A stretch of 35,518 nt of DNA from assembly GCA_945861575.1 (NCBI GenBank), contig CAMAVD010000021.1, forward strand, positions 1 through 35,518, read 5' to 3'. A model generated the notes under the pieces. It was not told where the DNA came from, searched no databases, and worked only from the letters and a program-made list of their open reading frames with translations. Positions 1 through 11,516 of this stretch are shown one piece after another. The position numbers were made by a program, and so were the translations under genes. Within the stretch, counting starts at the first letter, position 1. Each line of letters opens with the position of its first letter. The stretch is from Akkermansia muciniphila (GTDB lineage: Bacteria; Verrucomicrobiota; Verrucomicrobiia; Limisphaerales; UBA11320).

Positions 1-237
1 GGCTTTCAACTCGGATCGAGGAAAGGTGGATCACGGGATAACAAGGCACCCAAGAGGCTCCTAAGTAATCTTTTACAGCTTTGATGCCAAACTCTGAAGG
101 AAGAGTTGGATGGGCTACACGTGTGTTAATATTCAGAGAAGTCTGCGACCACACGCCCCACCAGTGCTTCGGCACCCAGAATCGCGCCCAAAACTAGCCT
201 TTCCACGGCAATGAACTATAGGGCAGGCCGGAATGCG

Positions 238-3200
238 CTAAGGCTCGGAGACTTCGGTTATCATCTTGTAAGATGTTGCCGCACCCAGATTGGTGGCGCC
301 CAAGTCATAGAACACGAAAGGAACACTTAGTGGGACTCCAGGGGTTGGCGCGGTAGTGACTACTGGGGTTATGAAATTGGTAACGAAAGTCAAAGCCCCA
401 TTTAAAGGGTCAAAACGATAAAGCCTGTTGATGGCGTTGTTTGTGTAAGTGCCGTTGTCGTAACTGGACAGCGCAAGCCCGCTGACGGTAACGATTTGCC
501 GGTTGGTAAAGGTAGTCAGAGTGACGTACGGACCTGTCAGAGCATGCTCGCTCGTCCACAAGGGAACTGTGTCGCTGAAGTTGTCCAAACCGTCATTGTC
601 CGAATCAATATCAGGTGCCAAGGCCAAACCAACATTTATATAGTTAGTGACTGTAAGATAGACGAAATTGGTACTCGAGTTGGGCCCATCAGCATAGGTC
701 GATACCCATTGCACGCGATCCTCGGAGGAATGACTGACCTTCTTGGTCCCGACGCTCGAATCGGCAAAGTAAAGACGGCAGCCCTCGTCCACGATGATCG
801 AGTCCTGGTAGTTGGTGGCAAAGTTCCTCAGTTCGAGGTAGTCCACATACAGGGCGACACCACTGACGCCGGCCGGCGGTGAGAATCGGAACACGGTATT
901 GGTAGATCCATCCAAAACCAAGCGACCTAGAGCCATGTTGTTGGTATAGCCTTCAGGCTTCACTCCAAGATCACGGCCGCCCACGTAATGAATCACTTCA
1001 TTCTGGTTGGTGGCGGTGGAGATGATGGTGGTGTAGAGCAGATTGCCAGTGGGCGCGTAGTTCGCGAAGGTGAACCCGTCACTCGTAACCCAGATATTCG
1101 AAGTGCCTACTCCGCCGTCTTTGACACCCTCGGTAAACGAAAGGACCAGATGCCCGCCAGCAGTTCCGGTTCCAGCGGCAATCACGCTGTTGGAAGCCGA
1201 TAAATTCTTTCCTGAAAGGATTGTAGGCCCTAAGGAGCGCACCGAGCTGCCCCCTAGCAGTCGCAGATCGTCTGACTCCAAGCCAACACTGGCAGTCGTT
1301 GCCACGATCAGATTGCTATTTATCAGGAGGCCAGCATCCAGGTCGACCGATGATCCGGAAATGGTACCGTAATTGACAATGTTCCGTAACGCGCTGGAGC
1401 CGTCACTGCCCATCCGCAGCTCCCGTGTCGCGGCGAAGATGCCCCGATTGGTGAAATTGAGCAGACCCAGCAAATTCGTGGCACCGATGTCGAACTGAGT
1501 TCCGTTGGTAAACACACCCGTCGGTGTGACGGTCAGGTTGGGAGTCTCGATAAGGAAATTGCGAGCGACGCGAAGTTTATCGGCAATGACAATGTTCGTT
1601 CCCCTAAGTTTCAAATCCTGCAAGACCACCGACTGGGTCAGGCTGAGACTGTGATCGAGAAACAGAACATGGAAGAAGTAGAGGTTTGTCTCTGTCGTAT
1701 TGGTGATACCATTCTGCCAGATGGCGGAATAGGCCGAGATATCGCCAATCAAACGGTTCACGTTGGTGGCCACCAAGTTGCTGACTACCAAGCTAGGCTG
1801 GGTGGTCTTTAGGTCGTAACTCAAAAGTGGCGCATTCACAATCGGCAGCTTGTTACCAACCAGATCGTCCGCCTTGATGATAAGGCCTGATTGCGCATGG
1901 ACCCGCACATTGTCCATATTAAGCTTTTTAGCCTTAATTTCGATTCGCCCAGCCAAATTTGTGATGTCGTTGATTGGCAAGCCCGACCATCCGACGTCCC
2001 CTGGAGGAAAGCTGCTCTGTGCACTCAAAAGGTTCTGCCCCAAAACGAGTCGCACAGAATACGCTGCGTAGGTTAGCTGCAGTCTATTGGACAGATAAGA
2101 ACCGGAGCTGAGGAGGGCTGGGTCGTAGTCGAAGTTGGAGGCGTTCAGGAAGCCTAAACTGAAAAGTTGAGAATCCGTCCGGCTAACTTCGTAGGTATTC
2201 GGCCGACGGGTCGAAGCACCTGGCGTCAAAGCACTGCCAACGTTAGGAATTAATGAACGATTGGTAGTTTGGAAGGCAAGATAGTCGAGCAGATACAAGT
2301 AATTGGTGAAGCTCACCTGCCCCACGGGATCGTAGTCACCCAATGACATTTCCACCACTGCAGTATTACCAAAACCCCAGCCAACCTCTGACCCATCGTT
2401 CTCACGGTTAGGAAACCAGCGCACATCAATATTAACACCCTGGCTCACCCCGTTCGTTGGAATGAAGGCTACCTGGATGACATTGGTCACCGGCTGGCCC
2501 GCCACGAGAGGCAACGTATTCGTATACACCAGAGCCGTGTAGTTGCTGAGCAACTGAAATGAGTTCGAGGTGAAGAAGAACGAACTGTTGGGTAGACTTT
2601 GGAAAAAGTTAAAACGATTGGAAAACCCGGTGGCACCGGGAATGATTCCCGTCACCCGATGATTCGGGGTGCTTGGGTTGGGAAGTGTCAGTGACGGTCC
2701 CAGATCAGCCGTAGGGATTCCGTTGCTTCCAATACCCCAGTAGAGGTCTTTCAGTGATCCCGAGGCAAACCCACTCGCATTAGGCTCATACGAAGAAGTA
2801 TCAGTGGTGAAATAAGTCACCCCTGACGGTGTGCCGAAGCGATTCCCGGTATACAGCCCCGACCTAGACAGATTCACCGTGTCACCAGACAAGTAGACCA
2901 CCCCTCGAGCGCCCACACCAATACCCGACCCGGCGTTAACAATATTAGTCGATTCCACCCACACGTGGCTGAAACCCGAAACCAAACCGCGGTTCACCCA
3001 ATTCGCAAGTGGACTACGCCCGCCGAGGTACGAATGATCGAACCAGAACCCCGACCCACTAGAAAAGCCAGAAACGAATCCTGATAACCCTCCAGAACTA
3101 AAGTTCTCCATAGTACCGGAGGCCGTATTCGTTACATTCAGAGTGTTGAATGTTTCATAGGGCCGGAGGGTGAAGAGAGAAAACAGATTGCGATTCTCAA

Positions 3201-3336
3201 ACGAGACCGCGTCGATCTGGGGTATTGGATCGCTCCTCAGAACGGGCCCCTTATTTATATAATGGGGCAGAGTCGCTGCGCTTGCACTTATCCAGCAACC
3301 GACGCTGATAAAACAGCAAAGTAGTGTCGTTCTCAT
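238..3336 (-). CDS. large secreted beta-helix-like surface protein
   Basis: The 1032-residue product begins with a cleavable signal peptide (residues 1 to about 20, ending ISASA). Its body is rich in Asn, Thr, Ser and Gly, with short hydrophobic strands alternating with turn-rich stretches. From about residue 570 to 760 this resembles the right-handed beta-helix pattern of filamentous-haemagglutinin-like adhesins. Near residue 905-920 there is an Asp-rich motif (DIDSDNDGLDN) typical of calcium-binding thrombospondin type 3 repeats. I see no enzyme motif and no PEP-CTERM-like sorting tail. It is the last gene of the minus-strand run, 18 bases after its upstream neighbour, so it is probably cotranscribed with the secretin. 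Inference: an exported adhesin or surface-layer protein, possibly a substrate of that secretin. By eye its DNA is AT-richer than the genes right of 20 kb. The coding call is secure; the function is not. Confidence 0.85.
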   Translation of the reverse strand: MRTTLLCCFISVGCWISASAATLPHYINKGPVLRSDPIPQIDAVSFENRNLFSLFTLRPYETFNTLNVTNTASGTMENFSSGGLSGFVSGFSSGSGFWFDHSYLGGRSPLANWVNRGLVSGFSHVWVESTNIVNAGSGIGVGARGVVYLSGDTVNLSRSGLYTGNRFGTPSGVTYFTTDTSSYEPNASGFASGSLKDLYWGIGSNGIPTADLGPSLTLPNPSTPNHRVTGIIPGATGFSNRFNFFQSLPNSSFFFTSNSFQLLSNYTALVYTNTLPLVAGQPVTNVIQVAFIPTNGVSQGVNIDVRWFPNRENDGSEVGWGFGNTAVVEMSLGDYDPVGQVSFTNYLYLLDYLAFQTTNRSLIPNVGSALTPGASTRRPNTYEVSRTDSQLFSLGFLNASNFDYDPALLSSGSYLSNRLQLTYAAYSVRLVLGQNLLSAQSSFPPGDVGWSGLPINDITNLAGRIEIKAKKLNMDNVRVHAQSGLIIKADDLVGNKLPIVNAPLLSYDLKTTQPSLVVSNLVATNVNRLIGDISAYSAIWQNGITNTTETNLYFFHVLFLDHSLSLTQSVVLQDLKLRGTNIVIADKLRVARNFLIETPNLTVTPTGVFTNGTQFDIGATNLLGLLNFTNRGIFAATRELRMGSDGSSALRNIVNYGTISGSSVDLDAGLLINSNLIVATTASVGLESDDLRLLGGSSVRSLGPTILSGKNLSASNSVIAAGTGTAGGHLVLSFTEGVKDGGVGTSNIWVTSDGFTFANYAPTGNLLYTTIISTATNQNEVIHYVGGRDLGVKPEGYTNNMALGRLVLDGSTNTVFRFSPPAGVSGVALYVDYLELRNFATNYQDSIIVDEGCRLYFADSSVGTKKVSHSSEDRVQWVSTYADGPNSSTNFVYLTVTNYINVGLALAPDIDSDNDGLDNFSDTVPLWTSEHALTGPYVTLTTFTNRQIVTVSGLALSSYDNGTYTNNAINRLYRFDPLNGALTFVTNFITPVVTTAPTPGVPLSVPFVFYDLGATNLGAATSYKMITEVSEP

Positions 3337-3354
3337 TGTACCGGAATTAAAGGA

Positions 3355-4899
3355 TCAAGGGTTCTGCGCCCCGCCAGTTCCAGCGGTGACCTGCCCTGTG
3401 CTGTTCGTCGAAATGAAGAGCGAAGGTGCGATTTCCCAGGGAGTGGCCGAGCTGCTCCCGATTGCCAGACTGTTTAGCAGTGCCAAATTCACCTGGCCGT
3501 AGACGGGATAGATCGTCGGCAAATCCGAAGACCCATCAAAACTACCCCAACCATAGAAAAAGGCATCTGACTCACCATTCTGACCAGGGCGATTAAGATA
3601 TGCAGGAAGGATTGAATTGAAGGTGATAGAAATCGGACCCTCTATCAGCCCTGGTCCCCCATCCGCTGTCAGATCGGGAGTATTGAAGGAAGTGTCCCGG
3701 TTAATGGATGCAAATGAACGCCAAGCAGTTGTGGTGGTCCGCCTGACCAAATAGGGATTGCTCGTGATTGGATTGATACCCACGTCGCCGGCGCTGAACA
3801 GAAAGTCTGGGCGTGTGATGATTCGTGTAGCCGTGCGAGTCCTCAAAACTCCCCCCTGTACGTAGCTGTCTGTGTAATTATACCGGAAGGGTGTAAAAGT
3901 GTTTCCGACCAGGCTGTCATACAGAACGCGGGTAAATGTAATCTTGCCGCGGCCAGGTCGTAGGGCCAAAAAGTTATTGGTCAATGCTACCCCGTTGGTG
4001 ATGACAACTGGTATTCCCCATGGCCCACCCCCGGAACTCCCGCTGGAGGCAACCGTGTCCAGACTAAGATCTTCCACCGCAAGCGTATTTCGTGAGTAGA
4101 GCCTCCGCAACCCTCCAACATCATCTCGCGTAAGTCCTAAATAATACTCGCCCGCACCCAACTCTGGAGAAGCCGGAAGTAGATCACCCGTGTTTGGATC
4201 CGTTTCAACAGACACGACACTGTCTGCCCCGTTCCCGCCACCGCCAGCAACAGAACTAAATCCGATGGTCCGGAGGTCAGCGACTTTGATCTCTGCTGCG
4301 ATTGACGCACTTCCGCCACCGATCAGCGCACCTTCAAATACTTCATAGGTGTAAAGAGAACCATTCACATAACTCGACGGTCTGAGAGTGACGGGGTCGA
4401 AATTTAGCTTAACGACTGAATAATTTGTGCGGCTCAAAGAAGTGTTACGACCCCTCATCGTCCAAACGTAGGCCTCGGGCGACGCGAGCCCCATCTCTTC
4501 CAGTATGTATGTCAGCGCAATCGACTTAACGTCGAAGAGCCCCGCAGTAGAGAGCGAGTGATTGACCTGTTTCGTGTTCAGCGGATACTCACCTAGATCC
4601 GCGCTGAGCGAGTCGGCGGAAGGTAGATCATTCAAAATCTTTATGGCTGCTTCCACCGCAGCCACACCTTGTGGTCCAAAATACTCGATAAACGCCCGGT
4701 CGAAAGCATAGAAGATCGTCGGTGTGTTCCATCGATACCCTTCACTGGGCAGCATAGGCCCTCCGTTCTCCCCGTTGTACTGGTAACCAATGTCGGCAGT
4801 CTGCCAAGATTTGTAGGGTCCTATAAGGCTGAATGCGAAGGCATTCCAGCTAGCGGCCAGAGAACACACCAGGAGCAAAATAGACCGGCGAAAATTCAT
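3355..4899 (-). CDS. secreted protein of unknown function
   Basis: The 514-residue product has a clear signal peptide (residues 1-22, hydrophobic LLLVCSLAA core, cut near NAFA-F). The first 150 mature residues contain a 'WNTPTIFYAFD' stretch and helices that loosely recall the start of secreted metalloprotease-like proteins. I find no HExxH zinc motif, so no protease call is made. A Gly/Ser-rich linker lies near residue 285-295, followed by a strand-rich C-terminal half. It sits 20 bases after the 628-residue secreted protein and 18 bases before the 1032-residue one. The three secreted proteins therefore form one block downstream of the secretin. I do not recognise the family. The shared export signal and tight spacing suggest a component or cargo of the same envelope system. 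Confidence 0.82.
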   Translation of the reverse strand: MNFRRSILLLVCSLAASWNAFAFSLIGPYKSWQTADIGYQYNGENGGPMLPSEGYRWNTPTIFYAFDRAFIEYFGPQGVAAVEAAIKILNDLPSADSLSADLGEYPLNTKQVNHSLSTAGLFDVKSIALTYILEEMGLASPEAYVWTMRGRNTSLSRTNYSVVKLNFDPVTLRPSSYVNGSLYTYEVFEGALIGGGSASIAAEIKVADLRTIGFSSVAGGGGNGADSVVSVETDPNTGDLLPASPELGAGEYYLGLTRDDVGGLRRLYSRNTLAVEDLSLDTVASSGSSGGGPWGIPVVITNGVALTNNFLALRPGRGKITFTRVLYDSLVGNTFTPFRYNYTDSYVQGGVLRTRTATRIITRPDFLFSAGDVGINPITSNPYLVRRTTTTAWRSFASINRDTSFNTPDLTADGGPGLIEGPISITFNSILPAYLNRPGQNGESDAFFYGWGSFDGSSDLPTIYPVYGQVNLALLNSLAIGSSSATPWEIAPSLFISTNSTGQVTAGTGGAQNP

Positions 4900-4919
4900 G
4901 ATAACTTACGTTTCTATGG

Positions 4920-6806
4920 TTATTGGAGCCGGACGATTCGGTAGATCGCTCCCTTTGCCTCGCTTGTTAGCATCACGGAATCCACCGCACTCCTCGCCAA
5001 ACGCGGGTCCCCGACATTGGTCCAGACGGGCAAAAGGCGGTTATCGGAGGATTGGACTTGGTAAAGACCCCCGGGAATCGCATTCCACTCCAGTTGCAAT
5101 AGAGGCCCGCGTCGATGAATTGTTTGCCTCAAGACACTTAACTTGTCGGTCGGGTCTGTCCCCGCAATGAACTCACGCGCATTGCTCGCCCCGTCTCCGT
5201 CACTATCGACTGCACTCGAAGGCCAAACACTCGAGTCCGACCCCCAGTAGCGCGATTGCCAATCATCGGGAATTAGATCACCGTTATCGTCCTCGCCCCA
5301 GGTTTTCCCGACACCAGCGTCCGACCAAGGAGAGGCCTCCCCGTTCGTCAGCACATAGCGAACACGAAACGCGTGGCTGCTGGAGGGCTCCAATCCCTTC
5401 TTGGTATAGAGTGTCTGTCCAACGCTGACCGAGGCACCTCCATCCACCTGCACATCATAGCTTTTAACCAAGTAGCCCAACACGGGTGCCCAGGTCGCTT
5501 GCAAAGCTCCCGCCCCCAGATTCGACACATAGGGGGCATCTTGCTTCGGCAGACCGCCAGCGATTGAATAGCGTTGAGCATGGAGGTCGAAACCCCGGCC
5601 GCCGATGAAGGAGGACCAGATGATTGCCACTCGAGTAAGTCCATCGGATACAACCAAAGGCTCCATCTGGCGTCCTGCGGACCAAGCATTCACTTTAAAC
5701 TCACCCGCAGTCTTCACGCCATCCCGAAAGGCCTGAGCATTGATCGAGCCCCGGGCACCTCTAAACCCGCTCACGGAGGTCCAGGAAACGATCTGTCGAT
5801 CGGCAATACTCCCAACAGCCGGGACGATTTGATCTCCCTCGGTGGTGCTGTTGACCGTCACCGGCCCTACGGTCCGCTGACCTGCGCTTCCATAGAAGGA
5901 AGCAGAAATATCCCACCCGTTCTCCCGAACGTTGGACCGCTGAGTCCAGGCCACGACTGATCCACCAGAAGTAACACCAGCGACTGTTGGGTTCGCGCAA
6001 ATGCGATCTTCAGTGTTGACCCGAAATTCGCCGCCAAGTGGAGCGCCTTCCGTGTCCAAGTATCTGCCCTGCACGTCGCAGCTCGCAAAAGGGCGACTTG
6101 CCGTGGCAACCGCCCGCTGCTGCTCGGAAATCCAGACCAGCATGACCCGCCCGTCGGACAGGCGTGCGCCGGCCACATTTCGTTGATTGTAGGTGTAAAG
6201 CTGGTTGATTTGAACCGCTTCACCCAGCGGCTTACCTGTCTTATCGAAAACCCGCGCAAAAATCCCAAAAAGGTCGGCGTCCAAGCCTAAACTTGACCAG
6301 ACTACGAGAGCGTTCCCGTTCGAAAGTGGCACGATGGCAGGATCAACACTCTCCACTCCCGTCCCGCTCGCGGTGGTTTCAAATCCATAGAAAACGCCGT
6401 TTGGCGCTAAAAAGCGGGTCTGAATTGAATTCTTTCCCCCCACGTTTGATTGCCACGCAAATGCAACGCCCCCATCCGCAAGCATAGCAACACTAGGCTT
6501 GGACTGGCTTGCGGAGATCTGGGTGTTCACCCTGAAAGCTCCCGACAGATCCGCAGAAAACCCAGCCGAAAGTTGCCGAGCCACAATGGAAGTCGTCTTG
6601 CCGCCCGCAGTATTGTCCTGCCAGACTAGAAAACCCTTGCTCCCTTGGTAGCACGCCACGGGTTGAACTTGGTCTCCCAGATAGCTGCCTACCGGTGCGT
6701 ACTCGCTCCCATCCGCGGCCAAGACCTGGGCCCGCAACGTCGAGTAACCCGGACTCAAGCAAAAACCGACCATCAGCACACTGCTCAGGATCATTCGCAC
6801 TGACAT
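4920..6806 (-). CDS. secreted seven-repeat propeller-like protein with FN3 and calcium-binding tail
   Basis: The 628-residue product has a signal peptide (1 to about 26). Residues about 55-415 hold seven similar units of 50-60 residues. Each has a hydrophobic 'VxxW' strand (near residues 60, 117, 169, 224, 287, 341 and 397), then a 'I.AR/Q.F' strand, and usually a closing 'F.VN'. This is the pattern of a bladed beta-propeller. A fibronectin type III-like domain follows (about 425-503), then a DSDGDGASNAREF calcium-binding motif (534-546). The end is a module containing 'LYQVQSSDN' and 'WTNVGD', commonly seen at the end of exported verrucomicrobial proteins. It lies 43 bases downstream of the secretin gene. 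Inference: an extracellular binding or scaffold protein. No catalytic residues are recognisable. Confidence 0.85.
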   Translation of the reverse strand: MSVRMILSSVLMVGFCLSPGYSTLRAQVLAADGSEYAPVGSYLGDQVQPVACYQGSKGFLVWQDNTAGGKTTSIVARQLSAGFSADLSGAFRVNTQISASQSKPSVAMLADGGVAFAWQSNVGGKNSIQTRFLAPNGVFYGFETTASGTGVESVDPAIVPLSNGNALVVWSSLGLDADLFGIFARVFDKTGKPLGEAVQINQLYTYNQRNVAGARLSDGRVMLVWISEQQRAVATASRPFASCDVQGRYLDTEGAPLGGEFRVNTEDRICANPTVAGVTSGGSVVAWTQRSNVRENGWDISASFYGSAGQRTVGPVTVNSTTEGDQIVPAVGSIADRQIVSWTSVSGFRGARGSINAQAFRDGVKTAGEFKVNAWSAGRQMEPLVVSDGLTRVAIIWSSFIGGRGFDLHAQRYSIAGGLPKQDAPYVSNLGAGALQATWAPVLGYLVKSYDVQVDGGASVSVGQTLYTKKGLEPSSSHAFRVRYVLTNGEASPWSDAGVGKTWGEDDNGDLIPDDWQSRYWGSDSSVWPSSAVDSDGDGASNAREFIAGTDPTDKLSVLRQTIHRRGPLLQLEWNAIPGGLYQVQSSDNRLLPVWTNVGDPRLARSAVDSVMLTSEAKGAIYRIVRLQ

Positions 6807-6849
6807 AGCATTATAGACAGACTGTGGGCACGTTCGGCACGAAGCCTAG

Positions 6850-9657
<2,808 letters not shown>

Positions 9658-9695
9658 GAGCTTTCCCGTCTTCTGTTTTAAAAACAAAGGCACAA

Positions 9696-10535
9696 CTATT
9701 TCGCAGTGGCTGTGCGTTTGAGTCTGGTTTTCTTGTCGTTTAAGCGGTTAGAAACTACCACCTCGTTTTCCGAGATATCAACGATTTTATACTCCTCACC
9801 CCCGAACACGATCGCTGAGTCTCTTCTCAAATTCTTATATTGTCGGTTTTCAGCCGGGTAGTTCATGTCTGCAACGAACGCCTCGGCTCGGACAGAGGGT
9901 TGGCCTTTCGGGACCACGATACTTTCCTTGTTCTCGGTGATTTCGAAGACGAATTCGTCCGGGTCCTCAGCTTTTCCCTTAACAGCCTTTAGCCAAAGTT
10001 GGTTTGGATTTCGTGCTGTCCCCCCCGAGAGGCGCACTTTCTCATCCGTCTTCATCGTGAACTGTCGAGCCTTTCGATCGGCGATACGGTCCGATGCTTC
10101 GAAGGTGATTTCGGTGAGATAGCCCTCTGGGCTGGCGCTCACGACACGAAGCGTGCGATTCAGGGGACGAATACTCTCGATCTTGAGAGCCTCCGGGCCA
10201 ACAGACTTGCCCAGCCTGTCCACCACAAAGCGACCTTCTGGCCCACGCATCCACTTTACGGGATTGAAGAGTTTGTGAGGAAGGCCGAGATCCACTACGG
10301 GGGGATTCTGCGCAGAGGCAAGTGCGTTCCGATAGTGAGCAATGTCAACCGCAGGGGGTTGTTTGGTTTTCCTCGTACTCCACTCCCTGCGGACGTTTTC
10401 CGCCTTCTCCTGCTCCGCTCCACTGAATGAGTAGAGCAGCCCCACGGCGAGAGCCAATGCCAGCACGACCGTCACCAGCAAGACCTTTTCAAAGTCTTGC
10501 TTCGCCAGCGCCATTAAATTTTTCAACTTTTCCAT
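9696..10535 (-). CDS. Amuc_1099-type pilus complex protein, PilP-like
   Basis: 279 residues. A short cytosolic N-terminus is followed by one membrane helix (about residues 17-36, VLLVTVVLALALAVGLLYSF) and a periplasmic portion. The last 30 residues include 'EEYKIVDISENEVVVSN', resembling the beta-rich C-terminal motif of PilP/GspC-like proteins that contact the secretin. Position and architecture match the Akkermansia Amuc_1099 gene, which sits between the secretin and the Amuc_1100 gene. It starts 12 bases after the upstream gene and ends just before the secretin, so translation is probably coupled. Inference: an inner-membrane-anchored link to the secretin. The PilP analogy rests on motif style and gene order only. 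Confidence 0.8.
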   Translation of the reverse strand: MEKLKNLMALAKQDFEKVLLVTVVLALALAVGLLYSFSGAEQEKAENVRREWSTRKTKQPPAVDIAHYRNALASAQNPPVVDLGLPHKLFNPVKWMRGPEGRFVVDRLGKSVGPEALKIESIRPLNRTLRVVSASPEGYLTEITFEASDRIADRKARQFTMKTDEKVRLSGGTARNPNQLWLKAVKGKAEDPDEFVFEITENKESIVVPKGQPSVRAEAFVADMNYPAENRQYKNLRRDSAIVFGGEEYKIVDISENEVVVSNRLNDKKTRLKRTATAK

Positions 10536-10547
10536 ATCAATGAACTG

Positions 10548-11516
10548 TTATGGATTAGCCACCTTTGGTGCAGGTTTGGTCACTTCAAGGAGCATCGCGA
10601 TTCTGAAAGACTTTTCCCCCGCCACAGTATCCAGTCGCCTCACAGGAGCGTTGGCTGCACCCGGTGCCGCCTTTCCGGCCGGAACCCCGCCCGCACGACT
10701 TCCGGTCTGTTGCGCCTGCTGCAGTTGCCCCTGTGCGAACCCAGCAACCCCGACCACACTTGGCTTGAGCCCCACCCCAGGTGCCGTGGTGAACAACTTC
10801 ACGGTCACCCCTTCAGGAGCGCGTTGCATGTTATCAACGACAGATGCCAACGTCTCGCTGAATCCCTGGAAGGTCACCAAGTAAAAACTACTGATATCCC
10901 CCGTCAGGTCGTTTGTGCGACGGATCAGGTTGTGATAGTCCGGAGAGCCCGCTGCGGCTGCGTCGTCTCTCGAAATCGGTTCCCTCTTCAAGCTTTCCAG
11001 AGAGCTAATCTCAGATCGGAATAACAACCCACAGATCACCCGAATTTCGGCCAACTGTTCCGCCAAAACCGGCACCGTGCCCTCCGCGAAATTGACCAGG
11101 GGCTTGATGGCAGCAAAGGAAAAGTCTTTTTGCGCCACAGCAATGCGCGCCTTCTCTGCCTCCCGATTCAGCTCAGCGAGCGTCGTATCCAGCTGCGTCT
11201 TAAAATTCGATGAGCTGATTTTTGAATCGAAATTTACCGGCTTTCGCACCGCAACCGCATCGCTGACGAACTGCTTTAGATCTGCGTCCTGCTGCCTCAG
11301 AATGGCAATGTTTGTCGTATTGGGAAAAACAGCAGAGCCCTCATAAATTTTTTTCAGATCAGCCTCAGTCTCCTCCAATTGCTTCTGAAGGGTCACGTTC
11401 TGATCCCAATTGTCGTAAAGATAATAGCAGCCCCATCCAAACAGCCCGGCCGCCACCAGCAATGAAACAAAGAACAGTAAATTGCGTTTGATCCAGAGCA
11501 TATGATTATAGCTCAA
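10548..11516 (-). CDS. Amuc_1100-type pilus-like protein, PilO-like
   Basis: 322 residues, close to the length of Akkermansia Amuc_1100 (about 317). A membrane helix near the N-terminus (residues 11-30, NLLFFVSLLVAAGLFGWGCY) is followed by a coiled coil rich in Gln, Glu and Leu (about 36-55) and helical segments. The C-terminus has a 'FYLVTFQG' strand, an Ala/Gly/Pro-rich linker and a closing 'FRIAMLLEVTKP' strand. This membrane helix, coiled coil and ferredoxin-like fold order is that of PilO/PilN in type IV pilus alignment complexes. The start overlaps the end of the PilM gene by 11 bases, indicating coupled translation. Identity rests on architecture and gene order; sequence identity to Amuc_1100 could not be measured. 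Confidence 0.82.
   Translation of the reverse strand: MSYNHMLWIKRNLLFFVSLLVAAGLFGWGCYYLYDNWDQNVTLQKQLEETEADLKKIYEGSAVFPNTTNIAILRQQDADLKQFVSDAVAVRKPVNFDSKISSSNFKTQLDTTLAELNREAEKARIAVAQKDFSFAAIKPLVNFAEGTVPVLAEQLAEIRVICGLLFRSEISSLESLKREPISRDDAAAAGSPDYHNLIRRTNDLTGDISSFYLVTFQGFSETLASVVDNMQRAPEGVTVKLFTTAPGVGLKPSVVGVAGFAQGQLQQAQQTGSRAGGVPAGKAAPGAANAPVRRLDTVAGEKSFRIAMLLEVTKPAPKVANP

Noticed and set aside
496-882. 128-codon plus-strand frame inside the large secreted protein gene
   Set aside because: Antisense to a well-supported signal-peptide protein and without any domain-like sequence.
3355-4899. Secreted metalloprotease call for the 514-residue protein
   Set aside because: The N-terminal style is faintly similar but no HExxH or other zinc-binding motif is present.
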